From: Symsagittifera roscoffensis
Lineage: Eukaryota > Xenacoelomorpha > Acoela > Convolutidae
Length of the DNA: 64,000 bases
Direction: 5' to 3'
Assembly: GCF_963678635.1 (NCBI RefSeq)
Contig: NC_087069.1
Span: 1,934,166-1,998,165, forward strand
Positions 35,101-41,088 of the stretch are shown here, piece by piece. A program made the translations under genes and the position numbers. Each line of letters opens with the position of its first letter. Position 1 is the stretch's first letter. The notes under the pieces are model-generated. The model did no database searches and was not told where the DNA came from. It saw nothing but the letters and a program-made list of their open reading frames with translations.

Positions 35101-37228
35101 TGGCTTCTTCCAACGTTTGAACGTAACTTTCAAAGGGATACCATAGACAAAATACAATAGTAAACCAGTTACTTATCTTTTAATTTATGCACAAAACAAT
35201 CAATTCAAATTTCGACATATTTCCTATATTAGAAGGCATCAAAATAATTCAACTTAAATATTCAGTAACAGTGCTTCTATATCACAACAAGTGTGATTTC
35301 TGATTTTTCAGACAAACAGGTCTATTGTATACTAAATTTTTAGATCTTCTAGCTTCAAATCAATTTAAAAATTTAATGAATCAAGGCTACTTATCGAACG
35401 CATATAGAATTTTAAAAAGTACTAAAAAGTACTAGTTTATTGAGTTGTAACCAAAGACTGATACTTGTTAAAATAACTTAGAAAACTGTCAATTTTGCGT
35501 TGCTTGGCACAATATTTGTATCATCTACAAAAAGAAATACGTTCAATCTTTGCGCCGCTTTAGGCATATCATTAATGTATGTGAGGAAAAGATAGAACCA
35601 AGGATCGATCCCTGCGGAACACGTACATTCACTGATTTCCATTCAGAAACAACAGAATTGAGAACAACACATCGATATCTGTCCGTTAGCTAGCTTTCAA
35701 ACCATTGATGGGCAAACCTCTGATGTCATATAAATCAAGTTTTTCTAGAAGCAGCTTGTGATCAAGCGTATCAAATGCTTTCTTGAGATCAAAGAAAAAG
35801 CTACACCGTATACCTTAGTTTGTATTAAACCTTAACTTTTCTATCATTTCAGCAAAAGCACCTATTGTTGCAAGTTTCTGTCGAAAGGCATACTGCTTAT
35901 CATAAAACAGATTAGATTTTTCAAAATACTCATAATATCGAGCGTATATAGCTCTTTCAAAGACTTTGTTTTAACTATGTAGATGTGATATAGGTCTATA
36001 ATTTTTTCATGTGTAATTTGCTACCAGATTTATAAAGCGGAGAAACTATTGATTTTTTCAGCAGCTTGGAAAACTTTTCAGATTCAAAAGATAGGTTTAT
36101 CCAAAAAGGTAAGGTAGGGAGCTTCTATGTATAAGTTCTTAATCAAAAACAAATTACCTACCCGATCAACTCCTGTAGAACGTTTCGCTATCAAACTAAT
36201 TAAGATCTCAACAATTTCATGAAAAGTACATCTGAATAGGTAAAATGAATACTCTACAGTCTCAATTGATGCTTGATTCAGTGCTCGGTGTAGCACTAGC
36301 AAGATTTTGATCAATTGTAGAGAACCACATTTGAGAAGAGGAAGAGAAGAGAAAAGTGTTGTCTCACTTTTGGCGAAGTGGGCATGTTGGGTGAGAGCCC
36401 AGATGCTCCTGTGCAGATGTGCATTCACACCCAACAGTGCCTGACTCACAGCTCCCCCTCCCCCTCCGCCAGGTGCAGTTGCTGTAGCATTAGTTGCAGC
36501 TGTCCCTGTTCGCCCCCCTCCACCCCCCAATGAGGAAGAGGAGGAGGAAGTGTCTGTGGAGCCCCTAGCGTACTGCAATGTCCTCTGCAGACTCGTGATC
36601 AGAGTAGACAGTCCCTTCTTCTCCCACATCTTCTCAACCACCACTGGCTCCTACACAACAGACACACACACTACACACACACACTCAATGGCAATGCAGT
36701 CTGTGAAATAACTCTTCTGTTGCGCTGCCCTCTAACATTGATATGCCCACATCCCATTTCGGCTGTTTTCCGCTCCTGATTTCTCCCATTACAAAAACCT
36801 TCTCTAATCGGAACTTTGCTTTTTGTACACACGGAAGAGTGAATGAAAGGAGAATGATGATTGTGCGCTGAAATTGTTGAAGAGAAAAAAATTCTCTTCA
36901 ACTTTCGTTCACAAGTTCGTAGATGAAGGCCAAATGTGGTTGCAATTGCATACCAAAATTGGAAACAATCGGTTCATAACTTTGACATAACTTGCATTTG
37001 AAAAATGGCCAGGGAGGGAGGGACAGAGGTGTGTGTGGATGTGACTTACCTCCAGATTGAGGGCGATGGCTCTGGCTGCATTCTGTGTGTCGTGCTGCTG
37101 GAGGAGGTGTTTGTTGGTGGCGTTGGAGAGGACAGACAGGGCAGCCACCACCACCTCCTCCCTCTCCCGCTTGTCCTTCTGCTCCAGTCTCCAGGAGGAG
37201 GAAGACAAAGACTTGGAAGTGCCCCCAC
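13981..37228 (-). CDS. ARM-repeat / TIR-domain protein gene (ten exons, partial)
   Basis: The ten exons are 37050-37228, 36368-36650, 33045-33136, 32530-32667, 27081-27185, 22760-22916, 20290-20484, 15122-15351, 14666-14790 and 13981-14105. All have AG/GT borders and successive phases that fit (2 leading bases/0, 0/1, 2/0, 0/0, 0/0, 0/1, 2/1, 2/0, 0/2, 1/1). The first seven encode helical, Leu-rich ARM-like repeats with low-complexity linkers. The last three encode a TIR domain. The architecture recalls SARM1 (ARM then TIR NAD+ hydrolase) but no SAM domain is visible between the ARM and TIR parts. TIR proteins act in innate immune signalling or as NAD+-consuming enzymes; which applies here is inference. 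The first exon starts mid-codon, so upstream exons are missing, and the TIR C-terminus is not certain. Confidence 0.88.
14666..14790 (-). CDS. ARM/TIR gene exon 9: TIR domain, middle
   Basis: The acceptor TTGTAG precedes 14790 and the donor GTAACG follows 14666. It encodes the TIR segment from GKLLGCGRQAVTLDES through a helix to SASCLLICASL, where the beta strand before the Glu-bearing helix ends. It starts in phase 0 and ends with two bases of an Arg codon completed by exon 10. The introns on both sides (14106-14665 and 14791-15121) contain nothing recognised apart from CA/GT-rich borders. Confidence 0.88.
15122..15351 (-). CDS. ARM/TIR gene exon 8: Gly/Ser/Gln linker and first TIR strand
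   Basis: The acceptor GGTTTAG precedes 15351 and the donor GTAAAA follows 15122. About 55 residues of flexible linker (MGMGIVPPLSGLQQQQG and a Ser/Gly stretch) lead to SHVYISVEAHD and LAVKRIK, read as the first beta strand and following turn of the TIR domain. The phase fits exons 7 and 9. Confidence 0.85.
17885..18430. repeat. Three tandem copies of the AAAGCCGAAAA dispersed repeat
   Basis: The order GGTAACAAAGCCGAAAA, CACACACACA, GTCG(A)GCGACG, AAGAGGCCACTAAGCCGATA then A-rich sequence occurs, wholly or in part, three times at about 17910, 18020-18180 and 18180-18430. The (CA)n tract is part of each unit. Confidence 0.7.
19010..19390 (+). repeat. Dispersed repeat, partner of 31060-31390
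   Basis: It shares with 31060-31390, in order, ATTGGATCAATAGATAAAAT-like, GATAATTA-TTCCA, GATCACG-GAC-TTTACAC, GAAGTTTGCCTTCCTTTTA and CTTTTTCCTGAAAAAAAATC. Weaker traces are at 16990-17150 and 63640-63760. It is non-coding. Confidence 0.6.
20290..20484 (-). CDS. ARM/TIR gene exon 7: ARM-like repeat
   Basis: The acceptor GGACAG precedes 20484 and the donor GTACAC follows 20290. The peptide begins GGLGVLVRLLSGG and continues through VRVMCLRCLWSLS and HPSNKWAMQC to HLLTHLTTH. The pattern of two or three amphipathic helices with a Gly turn, G-hydrophobic-LVRLL then CL-LWSLS, is typical of armadillo repeats. It starts and ends in phase with exons 6 and 8. Confidence 0.9.
20930..21080 (+). repeat. 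AAAGCCGAAAA dispersed repeat, fragment
   Basis: The words AACAAGCGGTAACAAAGCC, CCTGAGCGGAAAAC and ACAAGTCGGCTTGGTAAAAAT match the family seen at 8521 and 17885. The Lys-rich open frame across 20878-21270 is a translation of this A-rich repeat and is not a gene. Confidence 0.55.
21340..21540 (+). mobile_element. Diverged solo-LTR fragment related to the 37.3/55.8 kb LTRs
   Basis: The reverse complement contains GGAGTAATTTCGGATA, GGTACACTGTCT, CGTCACGTTATCTTATTTTT, GGCCGGATAG, TCGTGCAACTTCT and CTAGTCTCAATAGATCTAG. These align in order with the plus-strand sequence of the LTRs at 37277 and 55788 but with many substitutions. No internal region lies beside it. I read it as an older solo LTR of a related family in the opposite orientation. 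Confidence 0.75.
22760..22916 (-). CDS. ARM/TIR gene exon 6: ARM-like repeat with Gln/Pro linker
   Basis: The acceptor GTCTTCAG precedes 22916 and the donor GTCACT follows 22760. A linker with QQQQHP and SPSPASP is followed by VVEWDVMELLQALFKLSTS and EANKHRIVQAG, a helix pair typical of an ARM repeat (xALxxLS...NRxxIVxAG). It ends one base into a Gly codon completed by exon 7. Confidence 0.9.
24737..24967 (+). mobile_element. tRNA-derived SINE with A-rich tail, intact-looking
   Basis: AGCCGTG and CACGGCT form a 7-bp acceptor-like stem around an A-box (TGGTCGAGTGGG) and a B-box (GTTCGAATCCC). A GC-rich unrelated body (about 24825-24930) and an A-rich tail with TAAAA units follow. The repeat of the last bases before the element (AAAAAACAGT, ending 24744) after its tail (ending 24967) fits a target-site duplication. 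It is a SINE and not a functional tRNA gene, because the tRNA part continues directly into the body. Confidence 0.85.
26886..27022. mobile_element. Foldback (long inverted repeat) element
   Basis: Left arm 26886-26950 (TTTAGACAACCGCGTATTCA...) is nearly perfectly complementary to right arm 26960-27022 (...TGAATACGCGGTTGTCTAAA), with a loop of about 10 bases. Arms of about 60 bp form an almost perfect hairpin. It lies about 60 bp downstream of the donor of exon 5 of the ARM/TIR gene. It encodes nothing. Confidence 0.9.
27081..27185 (-). CDS. ARM/TIR gene exon 5: ARM-like repeat
   Basis: The acceptor GTTTCAG precedes 27185 and the donor GTAAGA follows 27081. It has exactly 35 codons in phase 0, containing SLTCLSVVGTEDACNK and VAEAGALHSVIQLL. 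This is a textbook ARM repeat: helix, a short loop, then xVAExGALxxVIxLL. Confidence 0.93.
28706..30273 (+). mobile_element. 5'-truncated GC-rich LINE with 13-bp target-site duplication
   Basis: The element is 28719-30260, flanked by identical ACTAAGTATAACA at 28706-28718 and 30261-30273. It begins in the middle of a reverse-transcriptase domain, as expected from target-primed reverse transcription that stopped early, and ends in AACAACAACAACA. Its GC content is far above that of the surrounding intron. It belongs to a different LINE family from the 3.7-7.5 kb element, although both end in CTAACAACAACAAC-type tails. Confidence 0.94.
28719..30120 (+). pseudogene. LINE reverse transcriptase and C-terminal zinc motif (truncated, frameshifted)
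   Basis: In order: LLVAVDFKAAFDRVW (first catalytic Asp), FSQGTPQGSPLSPLLY, QFADDLTIGA (catalytic Asp pair in the FADD form), a thumb with ILGVQIDSQLRFGNHAQKAR, and after a one-base shift near 29700 a C-terminal tail ending CPYCNNGEDTEHVLLHC, the CCHC-like motif common in Jockey- and R1-type LINEs. The frame stops at 30118-30120. The N-terminus and endonuclease are missing because of 5' truncation, so the copy cannot mobilise itself. Confidence 0.92.
30760..30990 (-). mobile_element. tRNA-derived SINE, family 1, copy b
   Basis: It has the same order of words as the copy at 3060 (GACAAAAAGCA, GTAGAAACAAGCC, GGCTACGTCTCGG, CACTCAGCCACGGACGCTTA, CTAGCCACAAATTATGCAGA). On the minus strand the head reads CGTCCGTGGCTGAGTGTTAA with a B-box-like GATTGAATCCGAGACG. 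Confidence 0.75.
31060..31390 (+). repeat. Dispersed repeat, partner of 19010-19390
   Basis: It shares GATCACGACTTTTACACTT, GAGTTTGCCTTCCTTTTAG and TTTTTCCTGAAAAAAAAATC with 19200-19340 in the same order. It is non-coding. Confidence 0.6.
31790..31850 (+). repeat. tRNA-like relic
   Basis: GATAGTACAGTGGTAATGC resembles an A-box arm and CTAGTTTGAGTCCC a degraded B-box at tRNA-like spacing. No good anticodon stem is visible, so I read it as a SINE head or tRNA pseudogene. Confidence 0.4.
32530..32667 (-). CDS. ARM/TIR gene exon 4: ARM-like repeat
   Basis: The acceptor GTTTAG precedes 32667 and the donor GTAACA follows 32530. It has forty-six codons in phase 0, including SELAILYNLALHPDNTQ and LLSLSIIPLLLPAIHS, the helix-turn-helix pattern of an ARM repeat (ALxNLAxxxxNxxxL...IxPLLxxI). 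Confidence 0.92.
32706..32880 (-). mobile_element. SINE family 1, copy c, lacking the tRNA head
   Basis: The body words CACGACAAAAAGCAGCTCTA, CACTAGCCACAAATAAGAAG and GAACAGATGCTATG match copies a, b and d. The tRNA-like head between them is deleted in this copy. It lies in the short intron between exons 3 and 4. Confidence 0.65.
33045..33136 (-). CDS. ARM/TIR gene exon 3
   Basis: The acceptor GTTGTGTAG precedes 33136 and the donor GTAAGA follows 33045. It has two bases completing a Met codon, then 30 codons: AVRHGLGEMLLECVELENRK and KTPFVDCDKP. It is amphipathic, consistent with the end of an ARM-like helix pair. The phase agrees with exons 2 and 4, which is the main reason for including it. 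Confidence 0.85.
33371..34205 (+). mobile_element. Older hAT-type MITE interrupted by a younger relative
   Basis: The outer element starts near CAGTAGCGGATTAGGGGGG (33371), is broken at 33444 by the inner MITE, resumes at 33851 with CTTTGATACTATTTTGAGA and ends near CATAGATCTACCCAT (34205). Its two halves together correspond to the inner copy. The ends are degenerate and I cannot confirm the outer duplication. Confidence 0.65.
33437..33858 (+). mobile_element. hAT-type MITE with terminal inverted repeats and 8-bp target-site duplication
   Basis: The element 33445-33850 starts CAGGGGCGGAT and ends ATCCGCCCCTG, an 11-bp perfect inverted repeat. It is flanked on both sides by CCCCCTTT (33437-33444 and 33851-33858). 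An 8-bp duplication and CAGGG-type ends are the hAT signature. It contains no transposase. The open frames inside it are not genes. Confidence 0.93.
34500..34870 (-). pseudogene. LINE reverse-transcriptase fragment, copy 1
   Basis: The minus-strand frame 34820-34515 contains TTIVSFGKNK and LCKYLGVIFDKKLNLADQL, the palm-to-thumb region of a CR1/Jockey-type reverse transcriptase just after the catalytic pair. Its upstream end at 34800-34870 repeats sequence found at 35457-35530, so two insertions of one family lie here. Confidence 0.75.
35240..36070 (-). pseudogene. LINE reverse-transcriptase fragment, copy 2
   Basis: Broken minus-strand frames give VFERAIYARYYEYF, FFDLKKAFDTLDHKLLLEKL (catalytic Asp block, near 35780), a VPQGSILG-like block (near 35620) and a V-DDT block (near 35530). 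It is a non-LTR reverse transcriptase with multiple stops and indels, of the same family as the copy at 34500. Confidence 0.8.
36368..36650 (-). CDS. ARM/TIR gene exon 2: helical repeat with Ser/Gly low-complexity insert
   Basis: The acceptor TTGTGTAG precedes 36650 and the donor GTGAGA follows 36368. The peptide begins VVVEKMWEKKGLSTLITSL, then has a run of six Ser, a five-Gly run, an Ala/Thr stretch and a six-Gly run, and ends with ALLGVNAHLHRSIWALTQHA. The low-complexity insert lies in a loop between helices. It is in phase with exons 1 and 3. Confidence 0.9.
36651..37049. other. Intron between exons 1 and 2 of the ARM/TIR gene
   Basis: I see no coding or mobile sequence here beyond a CA-rich tract at the acceptor side (36660-36690). 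Confidence 0.6.
37050..37228 (-). CDS. ARM/TIR gene exon 1 of those found: ARM-like helix
   Basis: The acceptor GGTGTGTAG precedes 37228 and the donor GTAAGT follows 37050. After a charged stretch (EQKDKREREEVVVAALSVLS) comes NATNKHLLQQHDTQNAARAI and ALNLE, an ARM-like helix pair. The exon starts with two bases of a codon, so at least one upstream exon exists. The LTR of the giant retroelement begins only 48 bp upstream of the exon. Confidence 0.9.
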
Positions 37229-37276
37229 CTACACACCACAACAGTAGGTAATAATGTACTTTCTCACTTAAGATCT

Positions 37277-37686
37277 TGAGTTAGGACCGATGGGTATAAC
37301 TCATAGAGTAATTTCGGATAGGGTACACCGTCTGCTCGTCACGCTATCTTATTTTCGGCCGGATAGATTCGTGCAACTTCTTAGTCTAATACCGATCCTA
37401 ATCTTACTCTTATACTATCTAGTCTCAGGTTGTTTAACTAGTCTCTGCTAGGCTCAATAGATCTAGGGTATACTGGTTTATTGCGGCTGCTGAAGTACTC
37501 GGGAGAGTTCAACTAATTTCTAAGTTAAATTCAAATCTCTCTGGTGCTGAAATTACAAGTAATTTCAGCACTTACAAATAAGTGGGTTGTTAGTTAGATG
37601 GATCATGATTGGTTAATATTAAATACTTTACATTGGTAAAATATCTAATTTATCCAATCATAAAATGTAGTTTAGATCAGGTTCCA
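37277..37686 (-). repeat. 3' LTR of the giant retroelement
   Basis: It matches the 55788-56186 LTR over 396 bp without visible substitution. Near the inner end it has 11 extra bases (TAGATCAGGTT) before the final CCA. It includes a perfect 13-bp inverted repeat GTGCTGAAATTAC-AA-GTAATTTCAGCAC written in two halves at 37544-37556 and 37559-37571, and an AATAAA on the element strand at 37482-37477. The adjacent inner sequence GGATGGG is a weak candidate polypurine tract. Confidence 0.95.
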
Positions 37687-39279
37687 CCCATCCGGGTTTT
37701 ACAGAGTTTTTTAGAATAGTTTTTCTGCAATTCGAAAGATGGATGATGGACGTTGGTATTTGGCGAACATCTTATTTCTTCTGGGTTTTCTTATTAGAGA
37801 AGTCCCAGATTCAATCATTGTGTCTTCTCAAGACAACGACTGGGTTTTCGCAACAAACTCAAATCTGATTTCAGAATGGTTGGCTATGTCAGGTTTTTCT
37901 GTTTCATTGGTGAGAACTTCTTTGTGTTTGACCTTGTCTGGGAATGGCGTGGAGATTGTGCGTGGAGGGGATGCCTGGTTACTCGGATCTGTACGTATAC
38001 TTGAACATCGAGGTGGTCATTGGTCTAGTTCAATGAAGTCCTTTTCTGCGAAGTCAAGTCGTACTCTAAATCCTTTGAGTTGTGATTGTGGGCGGCATAT
38101 TGATTGTAGTTGGCCATTCTTTCTCGAGTGTAGTAGGGTCGTTTTGTCTTTGGATGTTCGTCCTTGGTGTTGTATTCTGATCTATGTATTGCATAATGTA
38201 ATTTACATTTTATAAAACTTTTATTAGTTTAATATTTTTTAATTATGATTTTAGTTAGTTGTTTTCACAAAAGCTTTTTGTTTTAGTTCAGTTATTTTGA
38301 AGAGTTACTCACCCTTGAGTAGCTCTTATTAAAAATAGGAGTGTGGTCACAAAGCGTGGATGTAGCACGGTGGGTTAGGCCGGCTATAGAGCATGCTCAG
38401 GACGTCCTTCCTGGTGGGTTAGGCCAGGAGTGGGAGTATGATTGCATGCGGTTTTTGTGAGAGGTCCTGTTATATGACAACGTTTTATGTTGGGTTTGTT
38501 GTGGTTTTTCTTATGTTTTGTTGGTTGTGTCCTTTTTTCAAAAATCAAATTGTTTGTGGTATGGGTTTGTCTTTCGACTTTTTTGTGTTTTATTATTTCT
38601 TTCTTAGACTTTATAATAGTCTTCAAAAGAATAAATTATCCAGTTTTAAACTGGGTTAATCCGGTTTGGGTACCGTTGGTTTCCTTTTCTTAGTCATGCT
38701 GTTATGCTATGTGTTGTGGTGTTTAGTAAGCTGCATTGGTTAGTTTTGTTTAGTATATAATTCCTTTCCAACCGGGTTAAAGGAAAGTTTGAAACATGTT
38801 ATCTTGTGTTAGAGTTATCGAGTGTGAAAGCTTGGAACTGAAATTCATTATTTTAAACAATTCTTCGTGGGCGAGCTGTGCGAGTTTGGATAGAATTTTT
38901 ATGCGAGTGAATGAAAATATCAAAAGGTTAGTACTGCATTTGCTTCTTATGAATTTACTACATAGAATTTTAATTTTACTGCTAGTTGTTGGGGGAAATT
39001 AAGTTACAAATTTTCATCATTATTAGATTTACTGCTGGTGGGGGAAAAATTTATAAATTAATTTACTGCATTGGTATTATATTTATTTAATTGTTGGTGC
39101 AAAAATTTAATAGGGTCTTAAACAGTTTTGAAGAAGTTTGCTATTTTTTTTATTTTTCTTTTGTGAATTTTTCAGATGATCTAGGATGAAGGCTTAAATT
39201 CTAAAGAAAACATGGATAAAGAATGGTGAGTTTCTAATATTTGAATTAATTAGTAATATGTATAATTCATACTTACCTG
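37687..39279 (-). other. 3' region of the giant retroelement without a supported gene
   Basis: Between the last ORF and the 3' LTR no frame longer than about 90 codons is convincing. On the element strand 38165-37830 is mostly open in one frame apart from one TGA (pieces include KGFRVRLDFAEKDF and SEIRFEFVAKTQ), and 38384-38626 encodes a Lys-rich open frame without an ATG. These may be decayed accessory ORFs or 3' untranslated sequence. The plus-strand open frame 37739-38215 is antisense to them and I do not support it. Confidence 0.5.
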
Positions 39280-41088
39280 TTAGTCGTCGGGGAAGAAACC
39301 GTGGGGGAAAATGTCGTGGATGAGATCTGAAGTTGTTAGTAGTTTGGCTAAGATGCGGATGATATTTTTAGTTTGAAGCAGTGGCCAAAGCAATTGAAGT
39401 GCCTTAATGGTGGTTAGTTCTTCAGTGCCAACTGCAAATTCATAAGGTGTGTTTTGGATTAGATTATATAATTTGTGGTTGAATTTAGTGTTATGGATGA
39501 ATTCTAAAATGGGGATTTCTATAGGTTGTACAAACTCGTGTGGGATGAGGAAGGGTCGGGATTCTTCTGCGTTGAAGGTCTTGGTGATGGGACAAAAGAT
39601 ATACATTTGGGTTATGGGATCATAATTTCGAAGAATACCATGAAGGTTAGTATCTTTAATGCAATATGTGAAGTTAAGAAAGAATGGTGAGGTGTATTTG
39701 GAATTGATGAATTGAAAACGATGGTGTGGTTGTCTGGAGGGAGTGTGTAGGTCAAAGTGATTTTGGATGAAACGATAATAAGTATATGTGTGTGTTTGTT
39801 TAGTGCGCAACATAATATCGTGTGAGCAGTGCAAATCTCTTTCATGTGGTGCAAGGAAACGAAAGGTTAGTGAAAATATTTGGAAGCGTTCTTTAAAACT
39901 TTCGTAGGCTTGCGTGTCTGTTAGTGCTTCTGAGATAATGTGGTCAAACTTGCGATCGAAGATATTTAGTGTAAATACATATGGTGTTTTAATGAAAAAT
40001 TTCTCGGTGATTTGTGGGTTAGCGAAGCGATCGTCGTCTAAGAATTGATCTTGGTTAGTTCTGATGATGTTATGATCGTAATATTCTAGTGTATATTCAT
40101 TAGCTCGGGGTGCAGTGTGTGTTTTTAGTGATTTTTTGTATCCAATGTAAGTAAATTGTCTAGGTGTTAGTGGTGTAGTGAGTCGATATAGCATGTCCTT
40201 ATTTCGTTCTATATCGATATGAGTGTTAGATAAAGGTAAGCAAAGGGGATTTGTAAAATGATAATATGAGGTCCAAGGAAGGGTAGGCATTAAAACGTAT
40301 TCGTCTACAAAGTTACGTGTCTCGTTAGTGTCATGAGGGGTGTTTAAGGTGTATTGTGGAAATGAGGGTAAGGTGATAGCTAAAAATTCTGTTGTGTTAG
40401 TGTGTTGTGGATGGTTGATATATTCACGGGCTGTTCCTGGTTTCGCTGGGAAAGGATGGTTGGGGAACTTCCTTTTAAAAGTGCGGTAAGCTCTATTAGT
40501 GCTGAGTGAAGATACAGTAGTTGTGGATGATGGTGCTAATGAATCAGTATAAATTGAAGAGGGTGTAGGGGTAGGAGGGTTGGATAAATCTATTGTGGAT
40601 GAGATTTGGTTTATGGTTGGGGTGTCAAGGTGATAGGATTGTTGTTGTAGGGTAATGAAATTATCTAGTTCTGGGGAGATTCGGGGGGTGTCTGAAGAAT
40701 GAGATGATTGGTTTGAGTGAAGTGAGGAGTAGGTTGGAGTGACTTGGGAAGCATAAGAGGGTGTAGAATTGGTTGGGTCAGGGTTATTTGGTAGTATGGG
40801 TTGAAAAGGGGGTTGGGAAAAATTTAAAGGATTGGTGTGAAAATTATTTGATGGAGATGGTTCAGAGTCGGCAAATTCATCGGGGGTTTCAATATTCGGG
40901 TTATTGAGTTGTGAGATGGAGTATAAAACTGAGATGTGTGAATAAGTATCGGAATTCATGCCGGATGTTACATTACTGGATGGGAAATCGGGTGGCGGAA
41001 AAGCAAAAAGTGGTATTATTGGGATTGGAGTGGTGAGGTTGGTTGGGTGGGAATTTGATCGGTGTAGGGATCCAAGTTGTCGGCTCAT
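39280..41088 (-). CDS. Accessory protein of unknown function (602 aa), last ORF of the giant retroelement
   Basis: The ATG (41088-41086) overlaps the stop of the upstream envelope-like ORF as ATGA. The N-terminal third (about residues 1-215) is rich in Ser, Pro, Thr and Asn and probably disordered. The rest is rich in aromatic and charged residues and looks folded, ending in LLWPLLQTKNIIRILAKLL and a short acidic tail. No signal peptide or transmembrane segment is obvious, and I recognise no family. The overlap points to coupled termination-reinitiation or a shared spliced mRNA. Its position after env would suit a regulatory or virion accessory protein, which is inference only. Confidence 0.8.
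   Translation of the reverse strand: MSRQLGSLHRSNSHPTNLTTPIPIIPLFAFPPPDFPSSNVTSGMNSDTYSHISVLYSISQLNNPNIETPDEFADSEPSPSNNFHTNPLNFSQPPFQPILPNNPDPTNSTPSYASQVTPTYSSLHSNQSSHSSDTPRISPELDNFITLQQQSYHLDTPTINQISSTIDLSNPPTPTPSSIYTDSLAPSSTTTVSSLSTNRAYRTFKRKFPNHPFPAKPGTAREYINHPQHTNTTEFLAITLPSFPQYTLNTPHDTNETRNFVDEYVLMPTLPWTSYYHFTNPLCLPLSNTHIDIERNKDMLYRLTTPLTPRQFTYIGYKKSLKTHTAPRANEYTLEYYDHNIIRTNQDQFLDDDRFANPQITEKFFIKTPYVFTLNIFDRKFDHIISEALTDTQAYESFKERFQIFSLTFRFLAPHERDLHCSHDIMLRTKQTHTYTYYRFIQNHFDLHTPSRQPHHRFQFINSKYTSPFFLNFTYCIKDTNLHGILRNYDPITQMYIFCPITKTFNAEESRPFLIPHEFVQPIEIPILEFIHNTKFNHKLYNLIQNTPYEFAVGTEELTTIKALQLLWPLLQTKNIIRILAKLLTTSDLIHDIFPHGFFPDD

Noticed and set aside
37739..38215. 158-codon plus-strand open frame inside the giant element
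   Set aside because: It is antisense to the element and overlaps mostly open minus-strand frames. It has no domain match and is explained by the G/T-rich strand bias.
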